A stretch of DNA of 16,503 bases from an uncultured Caryophanales bacterium (GCA_937885165.1 CAKZZJ010000146.1:1-16503); one strand, 5' to 3'; positions 7,658 through 14,875 are shown, counted from the first letter of the stretch. Notes: generated by a model from the letters alone, not told the origin. Numbers and translations are program-made.

Positions 7658-8443
7658 ATGAAAAAAATATTAAAATTTATTTTAATAACTATCTTAACTT
7701 TTGCCTTATTTATTGTTATTTGGGCAACTACAATATCTTCAGTTAAGCATGTTATTAGAGACGTACTTGTTGAAAACTTCAAGTCTAGGGCGACCCTTGA
7801 TGAGGAAGCATCAACAAAGTTGGTTAAATATTATAAAATTGAATCTGATGAAGGCCTTGATGCCTTTATAACTTATGGTAATACTGTAATACCAGGTGCG
7901 ATTGGTGATACGATTGTATCATGTGAATCTCTTATGTATGTTACATCAAGCAATTTTTTAAACAGCATTATTACAGGAATCATCGGTTATTATGCCGGAG
8001 GTCACGCATCAATTGTTACAGATAAATATTATTCATATGAGATAGGTAAGATTGATGAATATATGAATGTTGAATCAACAGGTATGGGAAGCGGTGATAC
8101 TCCAGCTGTTGTTTCAAATAGAATCGGTGAATGGAATAACATCTCTAGAAAAGAAGTATATGTATTAAGATCAAAATTAACTGATGAAGAAAGAAGAGAA
8201 CTTGTTTCTATGGCTACATCAATAATCGGTGATTCATATAACTATTCATTTATTTTTGATATAGATAATTCCTCATATTGTTCTGACTTAGTATCAAAAT
8301 GCTATTCTAAGGTTGGCAAAAAACTAAATAGAGACAGCTTCGCAACTACCATTTATGATATAATTGTTTCATCTGATATGTATCTATCATATTATCATTA
8401 TTTTGATAGTGATGGTGTTAAACACATCTACTATCTTGCTTAG
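7658..8443 (+). CDS. Membrane-anchored permuted NlpC/P60 (YiiX/peptidase C92-like) protein
   Basis: This is a 261-aa protein with one N-terminal membrane segment (about residues 5-25) after MKK, so the remainder is probably outside the cell. The order of motifs fits the circularly permuted papain-like fold of the YiiX/PF05708 group: GDTIVS (83-88), the catalytic histidine in GGHASIV (H116), an acidic VEST (E139), a predicted strand YVLRS, then YNYSF and the catalytic cysteine in SYCSDLVSKCY (C208). Members of this fold act as amidases, peptidases or lipid-modifying enzymes; the substrate here cannot be told. It has no ribosome binding site and appears leaderless. Its TAG stop overlaps the dnaX Shine-Dalgarno sequence, so it is co-transcribed with dnaX. 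Fold assignment is fairly confident; enzymatic role is inference. Confidence 0.7.
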   Translation: MKKILKFILITILTFALFIVIWATTISSVKHVIRDVLVENFKSRATLDEEASTKLVKYYKIESDEGLDAFITYGNTVIPGAIGDTIVSCESLMYVTSSNFLNSIITGIIGYYAGGHASIVTDKYYSYEIGKIDEYMNVESTGMGSGDTPAVVSNRIGEWNNISRKEVYVLRSKLTDEERRELVSMATSIIGDSYNYSFIFDIDNSSYCSDLVSKCYSKVGKKLNRDSFATTIYDIIVSSDMYLSYYHYFDSDGVKHIYYLA

Positions 8444-8451
8444 GAGGATTT

Positions 8452-10338
8452 ATGGCATATATCGCATTATACCGTGCCTATAGACCCCAGAAATTTTCTG
8501 AGGTTGTCGGCCAGGAACATATAATAAAAACTCTACAAAACGCAATAAAAATGAACAAGGTGGCACATGCATATTTATTTTGCGGCCCAAGAGGTACAGG
8601 TAAAACTACTTTCGCAAAAATCCTTGCCAAAGCAATGAACTGTGAACACGGTCCTACAGTTGAGCCTTGTTGCGAATGTGAAATGTGTAAAGGTATCGCT
8701 AAAGGTATCATATCTGATGTTGTTGAAATAGATGCTGCATCAAATAATGGTGCTGATGATATAAGAGCCTTAAGAGATACAGTTAATTTTATGCCCGCAC
8801 AAGGAAAATATAAAATTTATATCATCGATGAAGTTCATATGTTATCAAACGCAGCCTTTAACGCACTGCTTAAGACGCTTGAAGAACCACCAAAACATGT
8901 AATTTTTATCCTCGCAACAACTGAACCTTATAAATTACCTCCTACTATCTTGTCAAGGTGTCAGAGGTTTGATTTCCAGTCTATATCAATAGATGATATC
9001 TTAAAAAGACTAAATGTAGTTAAAGATAGTGAAGGCATAAAAATCGAAGATGAAGCATTATATCAAATTGCAGTAAGTGCTGAAGGCGGAATGCGTGATG
9101 CTTTATCATTATTAGATCAGGCAGTAAGTTATTCAGTAAATGATGTTATTAGTCTTGATGATGTATTATCAATAAGTGGAAATACATCATATAATAAAAT
9201 AATTGAACTTCTAGATGCCTGTATAGGTGAAGATGAGACAAAAGCCATCATCATCCTTGATAAAATCTTAAAAGAAGGCAAAGAAGTACCAAGATTAATA
9301 AATGATATTATTTTATTCCTAAGAGATTTATTACTATATAAAAACAATACAATTTTAGAAGAAAAAATAATGTATAAAAATGATAATTTTATCAGTCTTG
9401 CTCATAAATTATCTAAAAATACTATCTATTCTTGGTTAGATATTTTAAATGAAACGCTAAATAATTCAAAATTTTCAGTTCAAAAAAGAGCCTTTTTAGA
9501 ACTTGCTATTCTAAAGATGAATGATAATAAATTAAACGAAGAAGCATCATTATTAGATAGAGTAGTATCACTAGAAAGAAATTTTGAAATGCTTTCAAGA
9601 CAAATGCTTGAAAGGCCACAAGAAATAATAAAAAATATCAATCCTAATCTGCCTACAAAAGAAGAATTAAATAAACTTAAAGAAGATAATTATAGACAAC
9701 CACAAAAAGAAGAAAATATTGTAAAAGCAGATATAGAAGTTACAAAAGAAGTTCAAAAAGATATTAAAGTAGAAGAAAGAAAAGAAGATATTTTAAGAAA
9801 TATTGAACCTGCATATGAGGAAGAAACTAAAACTGAACCATTAAATGACGAAATAACTATTTCTGATATTGAAAAAATAATTTATAATTCAGAGCCAGAA
9901 AAGAAAGAAGCTTTAATGGTAAAATGGAATAAAATTGCTGAAACCTATACTTCATTTTTGGAATTACAGATGATGGTATGTGGTAAAATTGCCGCTATAT
10001 CAAAAAAGAAAATCATCGTAATATTAAATGATGTAAGTTTCTGTAACAGGGTTATGCAATATCAAAACTATCTTAAGATTATGGAAATATTTCATGAAAA
10101 TGATATTGATGTTGATGATTATATTTGCCTACCAGTTGTAGTATGGCGCGATATAATGAGTGAATACAAGGCTAAAAGAACACCAGATAATCCAAAGCCT
10201 GAATTAAGCCCTCGTCATATTGGAGTAAAAAGAAGAATAGAACCAACTAATAATATTGAATATAAAAAAGAAAAAGCAGTAGAAGAGGAATTAAAAGAAC
10301 TTTTCCCTGAAAATGAAATTAAAATAGTAGAGGAGTAA
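8452..10338 (+). CDS. dnaX: DNA polymerase III clamp-loader subunit tau/gamma
   Basis: This AAA+ motor of the beta-clamp loader is 628 aa. The start ATG 8452 follows a near-perfect ribosome site TTAGGAGG (8440-8447). Conserved features are LYRAYRPQKFSEVVGQ at the N-terminus, Walker A GPRGTGKT (45-52), zinc cysteines C64, C73, C76 and C79, Walker B IIDEVHML (D126/E127) and the SRC arginine finger (168-170). Clamp-loader domains II/III extend to about 370. From about 395 to 470 there is a charged Lys/Glu-rich linker, then a C-terminal tau-type domain (about 480-590) in which FLELQMMVC and VWRDIMSEYKAKR are visible. It is followed by ebfC and recR, the classic dnaX-ebfC-recR order. Many A-runs exist in the linker, but none can be singled out as a programmed frameshift. 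Confidence 0.97.
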   Translation: MAYIALYRAYRPQKFSEVVGQEHIIKTLQNAIKMNKVAHAYLFCGPRGTGKTTFAKILAKAMNCEHGPTVEPCCECEMCKGIAKGIISDVVEIDAASNNGADDIRALRDTVNFMPAQGKYKIYIIDEVHMLSNAAFNALLKTLEEPPKHVIFILATTEPYKLPPTILSRCQRFDFQSISIDDILKRLNVVKDSEGIKIEDEALYQIAVSAEGGMRDALSLLDQAVSYSVNDVISLDDVLSISGNTSYNKIIELLDACIGEDETKAIIILDKILKEGKEVPRLINDIILFLRDLLLYKNNTILEEKIMYKNDNFISLAHKLSKNTIYSWLDILNETLNNSKFSVQKRAFLELAILKMNDNKLNEEASLLDRVVSLERNFEMLSRQMLERPQEIIKNINPNLPTKEELNKLKEDNYRQPQKEENIVKADIEVTKEVQKDIKVEERKEDILRNIEPAYEEETKTEPLNDEITISDIEKIIYNSEPEKKEALMVKWNKIAETYTSFLELQMMVCGKIAAISKKKIIVILNDVSFCNRVMQYQNYLKIMEIFHENDIDVDDYICLPVVVWRDIMSEYKAKRTPDNPKPELSPRHIGVKRRIEPTNNIEYKKEKAVEEELKELFPENEIKIVEE

Positions 10339-10343
10339 AGAAA

Positions 10344-10637
10344 ATGAACCAACAACAAATGATTAAATTAAGAAAGATGCAAAAACAAATGATGGAAGCT
10401 CAACAAAAGCTTGAAGAAACAGTATTTACTGGTACTGCCGGTGGAAATGCTGTTGTGGTTGAGGTTAAAGGAAACCATGATGTTTTATCTGTTAAAATTG
10501 ATAAAGAAGCCATAGAAGATGATTTAGAAATGGTTGAAGATATGATTGTATCAGCCTTCAATGATGCTTTTAAAAAGATTGATGCTGAAAGTCAAAAACT
10601 TTTAGGTGGCTTTGGCGGAGGAATGGGGTTATTCTAG
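10344..10637 (+). CDS. ebfC: YbaB/EbfC family nucleoid-associated protein
   Basis: A small dimeric DNA-binding protein of 97 aa, the usual family length. The N-terminal helix MIKLRKMQKQMMEAQQKLEE, the segment FTGTAGGNAVVVEVKGNHDV and the Gly-rich C-terminus (LLGGFGGGMG) are the family pattern. AGGAG (10331-10335) ends just before the dnaX stop and is 8 bases from the ATG. It sits between dnaX and recR as in most bacteria, and it overlaps the recR GTG by one base. It probably supports recombination or nucleoid organisation; its precise job is not settled in any species. Confidence 0.95.
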   Translation: MNQQQMIKLRKMQKQMMEAQQKLEETVFTGTAGGNAVVVEVKGNHDVLSVKIDKEAIEDDLEMVEDMIVSAFNDAFKKIDAESQKLLGGFGGGMGLF

Positions 10638-11239
10638 TGAATAAATACCCTAAATCTTTAGAAGACTTAATCGAAAGCTATCAGATGTTACCTGGAGTGG
10701 GGAAAAAAAGTGCAGAAAGATACGCACTTTATACTTTTTTTAATTTAAGCGAAGATAATATAGAAAAATTTTCTAATTCTCTATTATCACTAAAAAAAGA
10801 TATACATATTTGCCCTAATTGCGGAAATATTTGTGAAAGCGACCTGTGTGATATATGTAAAGATGATACAAGAAACAAAAGACAGATAATGGTATTAGAA
10901 AGTATCAAAGACTTATTAATTATGGAAAAAATTAATGAATATAACGGAATATATCATATTTTAAATGGTGCAATAAATTTTTCTAAAGGTATAACAATTG
11001 ACAAGCTTAATATCGATTCACTTTCGAAAAAGATTGAAAATGGTGAGGTAGATGAATTAATATTAGCTACTAACGCAACCCTAGAAGGTGAAACTACGGC
11101 AAGATATCTTAAAGAATTATATCGTGATTATAATATAAAAATCACAAGACTTGCGTACGGCCTACCTGTAGGTGGCGATTTATCATATGTTGATGAAATG
11201 ACAATTCTACGCTCACTTACAGGAAGAAGAGAATATTAA
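10637..11239 (+). CDS. recR: Recombination mediator protein RecR
   Basis: RecR forms a ring-shaped clamp that works with RecO (and RecF) to place RecA on gapped DNA. At 200 aa it is full length. In order: a helix-hairpin-helix LPGVGKKSAERYA (18-30), a zinc finger with C59, C62, C71 and C74, a TOPRIM region starting IMVLES (E88), then ATNATLEGETTARYL and LAYGLPVGGDLSYVDEMTI, the conserved C-terminal signature. It starts with GTG, overlapping the ebfC TAG by one base; GGAGGA (10617-10622) is rather distant, and TGGGG (10624-10628) lies closer. Translational coupling is therefore likely. Its TAA overlaps the next ATG. Confidence 0.97.
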   Translation: MNKYPKSLEDLIESYQMLPGVGKKSAERYALYTFFNLSEDNIEKFSNSLLSLKKDIHICPNCGNICESDLCDICKDDTRNKRQIMVLESIKDLLIMEKINEYNGIYHILNGAINFSKGITIDKLNIDSLSKKIENGEVDELILATNATLEGETTARYLKELYRDYNIKITRLAYGLPVGGDLSYVDEMTILRSLTGRREY

Positions 11240-11598
11240 TGAGAGTAGATTTCAGAAGTCTAGATAGCGATAATAATGAAATAACTTACCAAAGTGAAGC
11301 AGAAATAAAGAACAATACATTAATATTTAATGATAATGAATTAGATGATACTAAAATCTATTTTAAGTTAAAAGATGATAGTATTGATTTAAGAAGAGTT
11401 GGTTTAGTTAATATGAAACTCATATTAGACAAAAACAACAAAAGCTATCTTACATATAAGCAAGAAAATCTATATATGGAACTAGATGCGAAACTCATTT
11501 TTTATAAAAAAAATGGCAATAGTATTTACTTTGAATATAACCTATATGATGGAAACAATTATTTAGGCAATCATAAAATATGGATAAATTTGCATTAA
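11239..11598 (+). CDS. DUF1934 (YwiB-like) small beta-barrel protein
   Basis: This is a 119-aa protein with alternating beta-type segments and no membrane or signal region. The layout fits DUF1934: an N-terminal MRVDFRS strand, then a polar strand-rich core (KIYFKLKDDSIDLRRVG), a segment ending AKLIFYKKNG, and the C-terminal YFEYNLYDGNNYLGNHKIWI resembling the family's final hairpin. The start ATG overlaps the recR stop (TAATG), so translation is coupled. In Bacillus, ywiB lies close to argS and rpoE, and here too it directly precedes rpoE. Function is unknown. Identification relies on pattern and context, not on a strict motif. Confidence 0.62.
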   Translation: MRVDFRSLDSDNNEITYQSEAEIKNNTLIFNDNELDDTKIYFKLKDDSIDLRRVGLVNMKLILDKNNKSYLTYKQENLYMELDAKLIFYKKNGNSIYFEYNLYDGNNYLGNHKIWINLH

Positions 11599-11601
11599 TA
11601 C

Positions 11602-11630
11602 TTGAAAAAAAAATCTATTTTAGGTAAAAT
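11602..11630 (+). promoter_or_regulatory. Sigma-A-type promoter of rpoE
   Basis: TTGAAA (11602-11607), 17-bp spacer, TAAAAT (11625-11630). Both boxes match the consensus at 5 of 6 or better, and the predicted start near 11637 leaves a leader of about 26 bases containing AAGGAG (11648-11653). No terminator hairpin separates it from the upstream gene, so readthrough may add to expression. Confidence 0.7.
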
Positions 11631-11662
11631 ATAGTGGCATATTTTTAAGGAGAATATAAATT

Positions 11663-12190
11663 ATGGACAATGTTTCTAAATTATCACCTGTTGAGGTGGC
11701 ATTAAAAATCTTAGAGGAATCAAATGGCCCAAAGAATATAAATGAAATTTTGAATGAAGTAATGACTTTAAAGGAAGTTGATTTAAGCGACAATGAATAT
11801 AGAGCTAAATTATATGGTGATATCGTATCAAGCTCAAAATTTGTATTTGTTGGCGAAGATATGTGGGATATCAAATTAAGACAACCACTTGAAGTTTTCG
11901 ATCAGGATGGCGCTGCATTTACATCTAAAGACGATGAATATGTTGAAGATGTTGAAGATGAAATCGATCTTGAAGATGAAGATGAAGAAAAAGATGAATA
12001 CGAAGAAGAAGAAGACGAAGAAGAACTTGAAGATAATGATCAGGAGCCAAATGAATATGAAGAAGATGAAGATGGCGAATATGATGATTATGAAAATGAA
12101 GAAGATTATGACGAATCAAGTGATGAAGATGACTTCGATGAAGACAAATACAACGAAGCCATGGATGATTATGAAGATATGTATGATTAG
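11663..12190 (+). CDS. rpoE: RNA polymerase delta subunit
   Basis: Delta is a Firmicutes-specific polymerase accessory that speeds recycling and strengthens promoter selectivity. The 175-aa protein has an N-terminal HARE-HTH domain (about residues 8-75; LSPVEVALKILEESNGPKNI, then NEYRAKLYGDIVSSSKFVFVG and DMWDIK). A long, almost purely Asp/Glu tail from about 90 to 175 follows, the known disordered nucleic-acid-mimicking region. The tail's repetitive GAA/GAT codons create false open frames on both strands. It has its own promoter and ribosome site. Confidence 0.95.
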   Translation: MDNVSKLSPVEVALKILEESNGPKNINEILNEVMTLKEVDLSDNEYRAKLYGDIVSSSKFVFVGEDMWDIKLRQPLEVFDQDGAAFTSKDDEYVEDVEDEIDLEDEDEEKDEYEEEEDEEELEDNDQEPNEYEEDEDGEYDDYENEEDYDESSDEDDFDEDKYNEAMDDYEDMYD

Positions 12191-12264
12191 TATCTCATAA
12201 TTTCACATAATTTTTTTAAAATATTTTTACATTTTATTTATATACTATAGTTGTCTTGAAAATA

Positions 12265-12292
12265 TATCTAAGCTCCAAATAGATAAGTTTTT
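12265..12292 (+). terminator. Weak hairpin with T-run after rpoE
   Basis: TATCTA / TAGATA with a 9-base loop, then AGTTTTT. The stem is only 6 A/T-rich pairs, so this is at best a weak terminator. It lies about 75 bases after the rpoE stop. Confidence 0.3.
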
Positions 12293-12320
12293 CATAACAA
12301 TTATAACTCTCCCAAGAAAA

Positions 12321-12350
12321 ATAAAGAACAACCATTGTGTTGTTCTTTAT
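12321..12350 (+). terminator. Perfect 12-bp hairpin upstream of the two-component operon
   Basis: ATAAAGAACAAC / GTTGTTCTTTAT with a CATTGT loop, a perfect 12-bp stem. It is followed by CGTTATTTGG, not a T-run, which weakens a simple terminator reading. The right arm overlaps the proposed -35 of the response-regulator promoter, so an operator role is also possible. Confidence 0.5.
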
Positions 12351-12368
12351 CGTTATTTGGAGTATAAT
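12340..12368 (+). promoter_or_regulatory. Possible promoter of the response regulator-kinase-ArsR operon
   Basis: TTGTTC (12340-12345), 17-bp spacer, perfect TATAAT (12363-12368). The predicted start near 12375 falls on the Shine-Dalgarno sequence itself, so the leader would be only about 14 bases. The -35 is weak (3 of 6) and sits inside the hairpin above. Confidence 0.45.
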
Positions 12369-12373
12369 TTATG

Positions 12374-12380
12374 AAGGAGG
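12374..12380 (+). promoter_or_regulatory. Ribosome binding site that fixes the response-regulator start
   Basis: AAGGAGG lies 8 bases before ATG 12389. An upstream in-frame ATG at 12371 overlaps this site and would add MKEGTF ahead of the conserved MYKIALVEDE, so it is not the likely start. Confidence 0.8.
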
Positions 12381-12388
12381 GCACTTTT

Positions 12389-13060
12389 ATGTATAAGATT
12401 GCTTTAGTAGAGGATGAAGCTAACTTAGCTTCAATTGTAAAAAAATACTTAACAAAAGAAAACCATCAGGTTGAAGTATACAAAACTGGTGAGGATGCAA
12501 TTAAAGATGCCAAAGCTGATTATCATCTATGGATACTTGATATAATGCTTCCAGGTGAAATTAATGGCTATGATTTAATAAAAGAAATAAAAAAATACAA
12601 TCCCCAAATGCCTATAATTTTCACTTCTGCACGTGACCAAGATATAGATAAAATAATGGGACTTGAATTAGGCAGTGACGATTATTTAGCTAAACCATAT
12701 TCATTAAGGGAATTAGTATTAAGAGTAACAAATCTATTAAACAGAAGCTACAATTACAATGAAACAAAAATCAAAAATGATGAATTGTATAATGGCTATT
12801 TGATAGATTTCGATAAAAGAATCGTTACATTTAACAATGAAAATATAAATTTAACCAGTAAAGAATATGATTTATTATATTTTCTGATAAAAAATAAAAA
12901 CAAAGCCTTCTCAAGAGATCAAATACTGAATAATATCTGGGGTATTGATTATTTTGGTTCTGATAGAGTTGTAGATGATCTAATGAGAAGATTAAGGCAA
13001 AAGATGCCGGAACTATCAATTGAAACAATTTATGGTTATGGCTATAGATTATTAGCATAA
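12389..13060 (+). CDS. OmpR/PhoB-family response regulator
   Basis: This is a 223-aa two-domain transcription regulator. The receiver domain (1-120) has the acidic pair in VEDE (8-10), the phospho-acceptor D51 in WILDIMLPG, S80 and K102 in AKPY. The winged-helix effector domain spans about 128-222, with LTSKEYDLLYFLIKNKNKAFSR in which the family signature LT..EY.LL is clear, followed by DRVVDDLMRRLRQK and the closing GYGYRL. The TAA stop overlaps the kinase ATG by one base (TAATG), a strong sign that they form a cognate pair. The signal and target genes cannot be told from the sequence. Confidence 0.93.
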   Translation: MYKIALVEDEANLASIVKKYLTKENHQVEVYKTGEDAIKDAKADYHLWILDIMLPGEINGYDLIKEIKKYNPQMPIIFTSARDQDIDKIMGLELGSDDYLAKPYSLRELVLRVTNLLNRSYNYNETKIKNDELYNGYLIDFDKRIVTFNNENINLTSKEYDLLYFLIKNKNKAFSRDQILNNIWGIDYFGSDRVVDDLMRRLRQKMPELSIETIYGYGYRLLA

Positions 13061-14373
13061 TGAAAAAACTAAGCTTATCCACACAGATTATTATCATTCT
13101 GGTTATAATTTTTTTACTATCATCAGTGGCGTTTTCTTTAACATCATTATCTGTTATAAAACGTATTGTGAGAGATGAGACATATAGTACATTATCATCT
13201 TATGCAATACTTTTGGATGAAGACTCAGATGAACAGATGACTAAATTCAAGATTGATGTATCATATATAGTAAAAACTGATAGAAATATGGATATATATG
13301 ATCCACTTAATATCTATAAAGAAGAAGATGTTGAAGGTATTTTAAAGGATGTATATTCACAAAGAGAAAAATATTCAGATGATTTTAATTCTTTCATTGT
13401 AAGAAGCACATATGAAAATAAAAACTATACCATATATTATGCATATAAAACAGAAGATAATATGCATACATTTACCCTTGTTTTCACAAATGAGACTACT
13501 TCAAATCCATTTTTCATATCTTTAGTTGCAAGAATAAATTTGATATTCTTTGTTATAATGATTGTTACTTTAATTGTATTATTCCTATGGATTAACAGTA
13601 TAACTAGACGATTAAAAAATATTCAGAGATATGTTCTTGATTTAACAAATGAAAATCAGAGTTCTAAAATCGATGATAATGGTCTTGATGAAGTATCTGA
13701 ATTATCAAGAAGTGTTGAACATATGAAAGAAGAAATACTTCACAATGATAAAATCAAACAAGAAATGCTTCAAAATCTTAGTCATGATTTTAAAACACCA
13801 ATCGCTGTTATAAAGAATTATGCAGAAGCAATTGATGATGAAGTAGAAGAGCCAAAGCTTGCTGCAAAAAAAATAGTAGAACAAGCTGATATATTAAAAA
13901 ATAAAGTAACTAAATTATTACAATATAATTCGTTAGAATATCTTTCAAAAGATAGAGATTTTGAAGATGTAGATATGGGAGAAATAATATCTGATATTCT
14001 TGTTAATTACAAATATCAGTTAAGTGAATTGAATGTTGAAGTTACAAAAGAAGATGATGTCTTCTTTAAAGGCTATAAAGAAAATTGGTATACTGTAGTT
14101 GAAAATATAATAGATAATGCTAAAAGATATGCTAAATCAGAAATAAAGATACTCTTAAAAAAAGATAAACTCGTTATATATAATGATGGTGATCCTCTAG
14201 AAGAAAAATTTATTAAAGATTTATTCAAACCATATGAAAAGGGTTCATCTGGTCAGTTCGGTTTAGGCATGTCTATTGTTCAGAAGACTGTATCTTTTTT
14301 CAATTATAACTTAAAAGCTAAAAACGAAAATATTGGAGTTTCATTTATAATCGAGGCTGAAAATGATAAATAA
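13060..14373 (+). CDS. Membrane sensor histidine kinase (HAMP-HisKA-HATPase)
   Basis: This is a 437-aa kinase. TM1 is at about 8-30, a roughly 120-residue external sensor loop follows, TM2 is at about 158-178, then HAMP (about 179-230). HisKA carries H242 in NLSHDFKTP, and the HATPase has N-box N349/N353 (ENIIDNAKRYA), NDG (375-377) where many kinases have DNG, and G-box GQFGLGMSIV. It is translationally coupled to the regulator upstream. Its last 11 bases overlap the ArsR gene. The external domain shows no recognisable metal-binding cluster and its ligand is unknown. Confidence 0.92.
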   Translation: MKKLSLSTQIIIILVIIFLLSSVAFSLTSLSVIKRIVRDETYSTLSSYAILLDEDSDEQMTKFKIDVSYIVKTDRNMDIYDPLNIYKEEDVEGILKDVYSQREKYSDDFNSFIVRSTYENKNYTIYYAYKTEDNMHTFTLVFTNETTSNPFFISLVARINLIFFVIMIVTLIVLFLWINSITRRLKNIQRYVLDLTNENQSSKIDDNGLDEVSELSRSVEHMKEEILHNDKIKQEMLQNLSHDFKTPIAVIKNYAEAIDDEVEEPKLAAKKIVEQADILKNKVTKLLQYNSLEYLSKDRDFEDVDMGEIISDILVNYKYQLSELNVEVTKEDDVFFKGYKENWYTVVENIIDNAKRYAKSEIKILLKKDKLVIYNDGDPLEEKFIKDLFKPYEKGSSGQFGLGMSIVQKTVSFFNYNLKAKNENIGVSFIIEAENDK

Positions 14374-14668
14374 TATTGATTTAGAAGAAAATTTAAAATA
14401 TATAAGAGATATGGCTAATTTCTTTAAAATATTAGCTGATAATACAAGAATAAAAATAATTCTTACTATTGGTGATGGTGAACAAAATGTAAATTCCATC
14501 TCCGAAAAAATATCTATGAGCAAGAGTGCAGTATCCCATCAACTAGCACTACTTAGAGCTGCAAGACTAGTAAAATATCGCAAAGAAGGTAAAGAAGTTT
14601 ATTATTCTTTGGACGATGATCATATAAAATTATTGGTAAATGCCGCATGGGAACATGTTAATGAATAA
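14363..14668 (+). CDS. ArsR/SmtB-family metal-responsive repressor with alpha-5 site
   Basis: This is a 101-aa winged-helix protein: MANFFKILADNTRIKIILTI, a recognition helix region MSKSAVSHQLALLRAARLV, and the wing YRKEGKEVYYSLD. The C-terminal helix carries D85-x-H87 and H98-x2-E101. Spacing matches the alpha-5 zinc/cobalt site of CzrA/SmtB (Asp-x-His ... His-x2-His), with Glu at the last position. There is no cysteine anywhere, so the arsenic/cadmium alpha-3 site is absent. The start ATG 14363 overlaps the kinase by 11 bases and has GAGG 6 bases upstream. Zinc sensing is inference from these residues. No metal transporter is in the window; its target could be the strong promoter that starts 12 bases downstream, or genes elsewhere. 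Confidence 0.9.
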   Translation: MINNIDLEENLKYIRDMANFFKILADNTRIKIILTIGDGEQNVNSISEKISMSKSAVSHQLALLRAARLVKYRKEGKEVYYSLDDDHIKLLVNAAWEHVNE

Positions 14669-14679
14669 TTTTTTTGATT

Positions 14680-14709
14680 TTGTCCTTGTTTTGTCAATGT
14701 TGATATAAT
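14680..14709 (+). promoter_or_regulatory. Strong extended -10 promoter just after arsR
   Basis: TTGTCC (14680-14685), 18-bp spacer, TG-A-TATAAT (14701-14709), a perfect -10 with the extended TG. A short inverted repeat TCAA-TG-TTGA (14695-14704) touches the -10 and could be a repressor half-site pair. Predicted start about 14715-14717. Confidence 0.65.
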
Positions 14710-14715
14710 AGAATA

Positions 14716-14807
14716 TATGAGTAGAGTGCGAGACACTCTATCCCCTATATTTTATTTTATCCCAATGAGAAAGGCTAGCCTCCTAACAATGCTAGTCTTT
14801 TTTATTT
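14716..14807 (+). ncRNA. Candidate small RNA with C-rich anti-Shine-Dalgarno motifs
   Basis: A transcript of about 92 bases is predicted from the promoter at 14680-14709 to the terminator at 14770-14807. It would fold as hairpin TAGAGTG-CGAGA-CACTCTA (14722-14740), then an unpaired linker beginning TCCCC, then the terminator hairpin whose 11-base loop carries CTCCTAA. Exposed UCCCC/CUCC motifs are typical of Gram-positive regulatory RNAs that pair with ribosome binding sites. CCTCCTAA (14779-14786) is exactly complementary to the dnaX site TTAGGAGG, although its first C is paired in the stem. A 30-codon frame begins at ATG 14717 but runs through the terminator and has no ribosome site. No known RNA family was recognised; structure and promoter are seen, regulatory role is inferred. 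Confidence 0.5.
14770..14807 (+). terminator. Rho-independent terminator of the candidate small RNA
   Basis: AAAGGCTAGC / GCTAGTCTTT, a 10-bp stem with one G-T pair and an 11-base loop, running into TTTTTTATTT. A classic intrinsic terminator. Confidence 0.85.
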
Positions 14808-14827
14808 AAAAAACAAAAAATTAATGA

Positions 14828-14856
14828 TTGACACGGTATAGAGATTTTGCTATAAT
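14828..14856 (+). promoter_or_regulatory. Consensus promoter of tRNA-Gly
   Basis: Perfect TTGACA (14828-14833), 17-bp spacer and perfect TATAAT (14851-14856), with transcription expected about 12 bases before the mature tRNA 5' end. Confidence 0.9.
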
Positions 14857-14875
14857 ATCAATGCTCTAAAAAAGT

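Noticed and set aside
9480..10290. A-runs in dnaX as a programmed frameshift giving gamma
   Set aside because: Runs of six or more A are spread all over this AT-rich gene, and none sits with a clear internal ribosome site plus a well-placed hairpin and an early stop in the shifted frame that I could confirm.
11889..12200. Met/Lys-rich and His/Leu-rich frames over the rpoE tail
   Set aside because: They are by-products of the repetitive GAA/GAT codons of the acidic delta-subunit tail.
13075..13083. Perfect DnaA box TTATCCACA
   Set aside because: It is a single copy inside the 5' end of the kinase gene, with no cluster of boxes or AT-rich unwinding region, so it is not evidence for an origin.
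14717..14809. 30-codon leaderless peptide (MSRVRDTLSPIFYF...)
   Set aside because: It reads through the intrinsic terminator, has no ribosome site, and its composition looks incidental. It is kept only as an alternative reading of the small-RNA locus.
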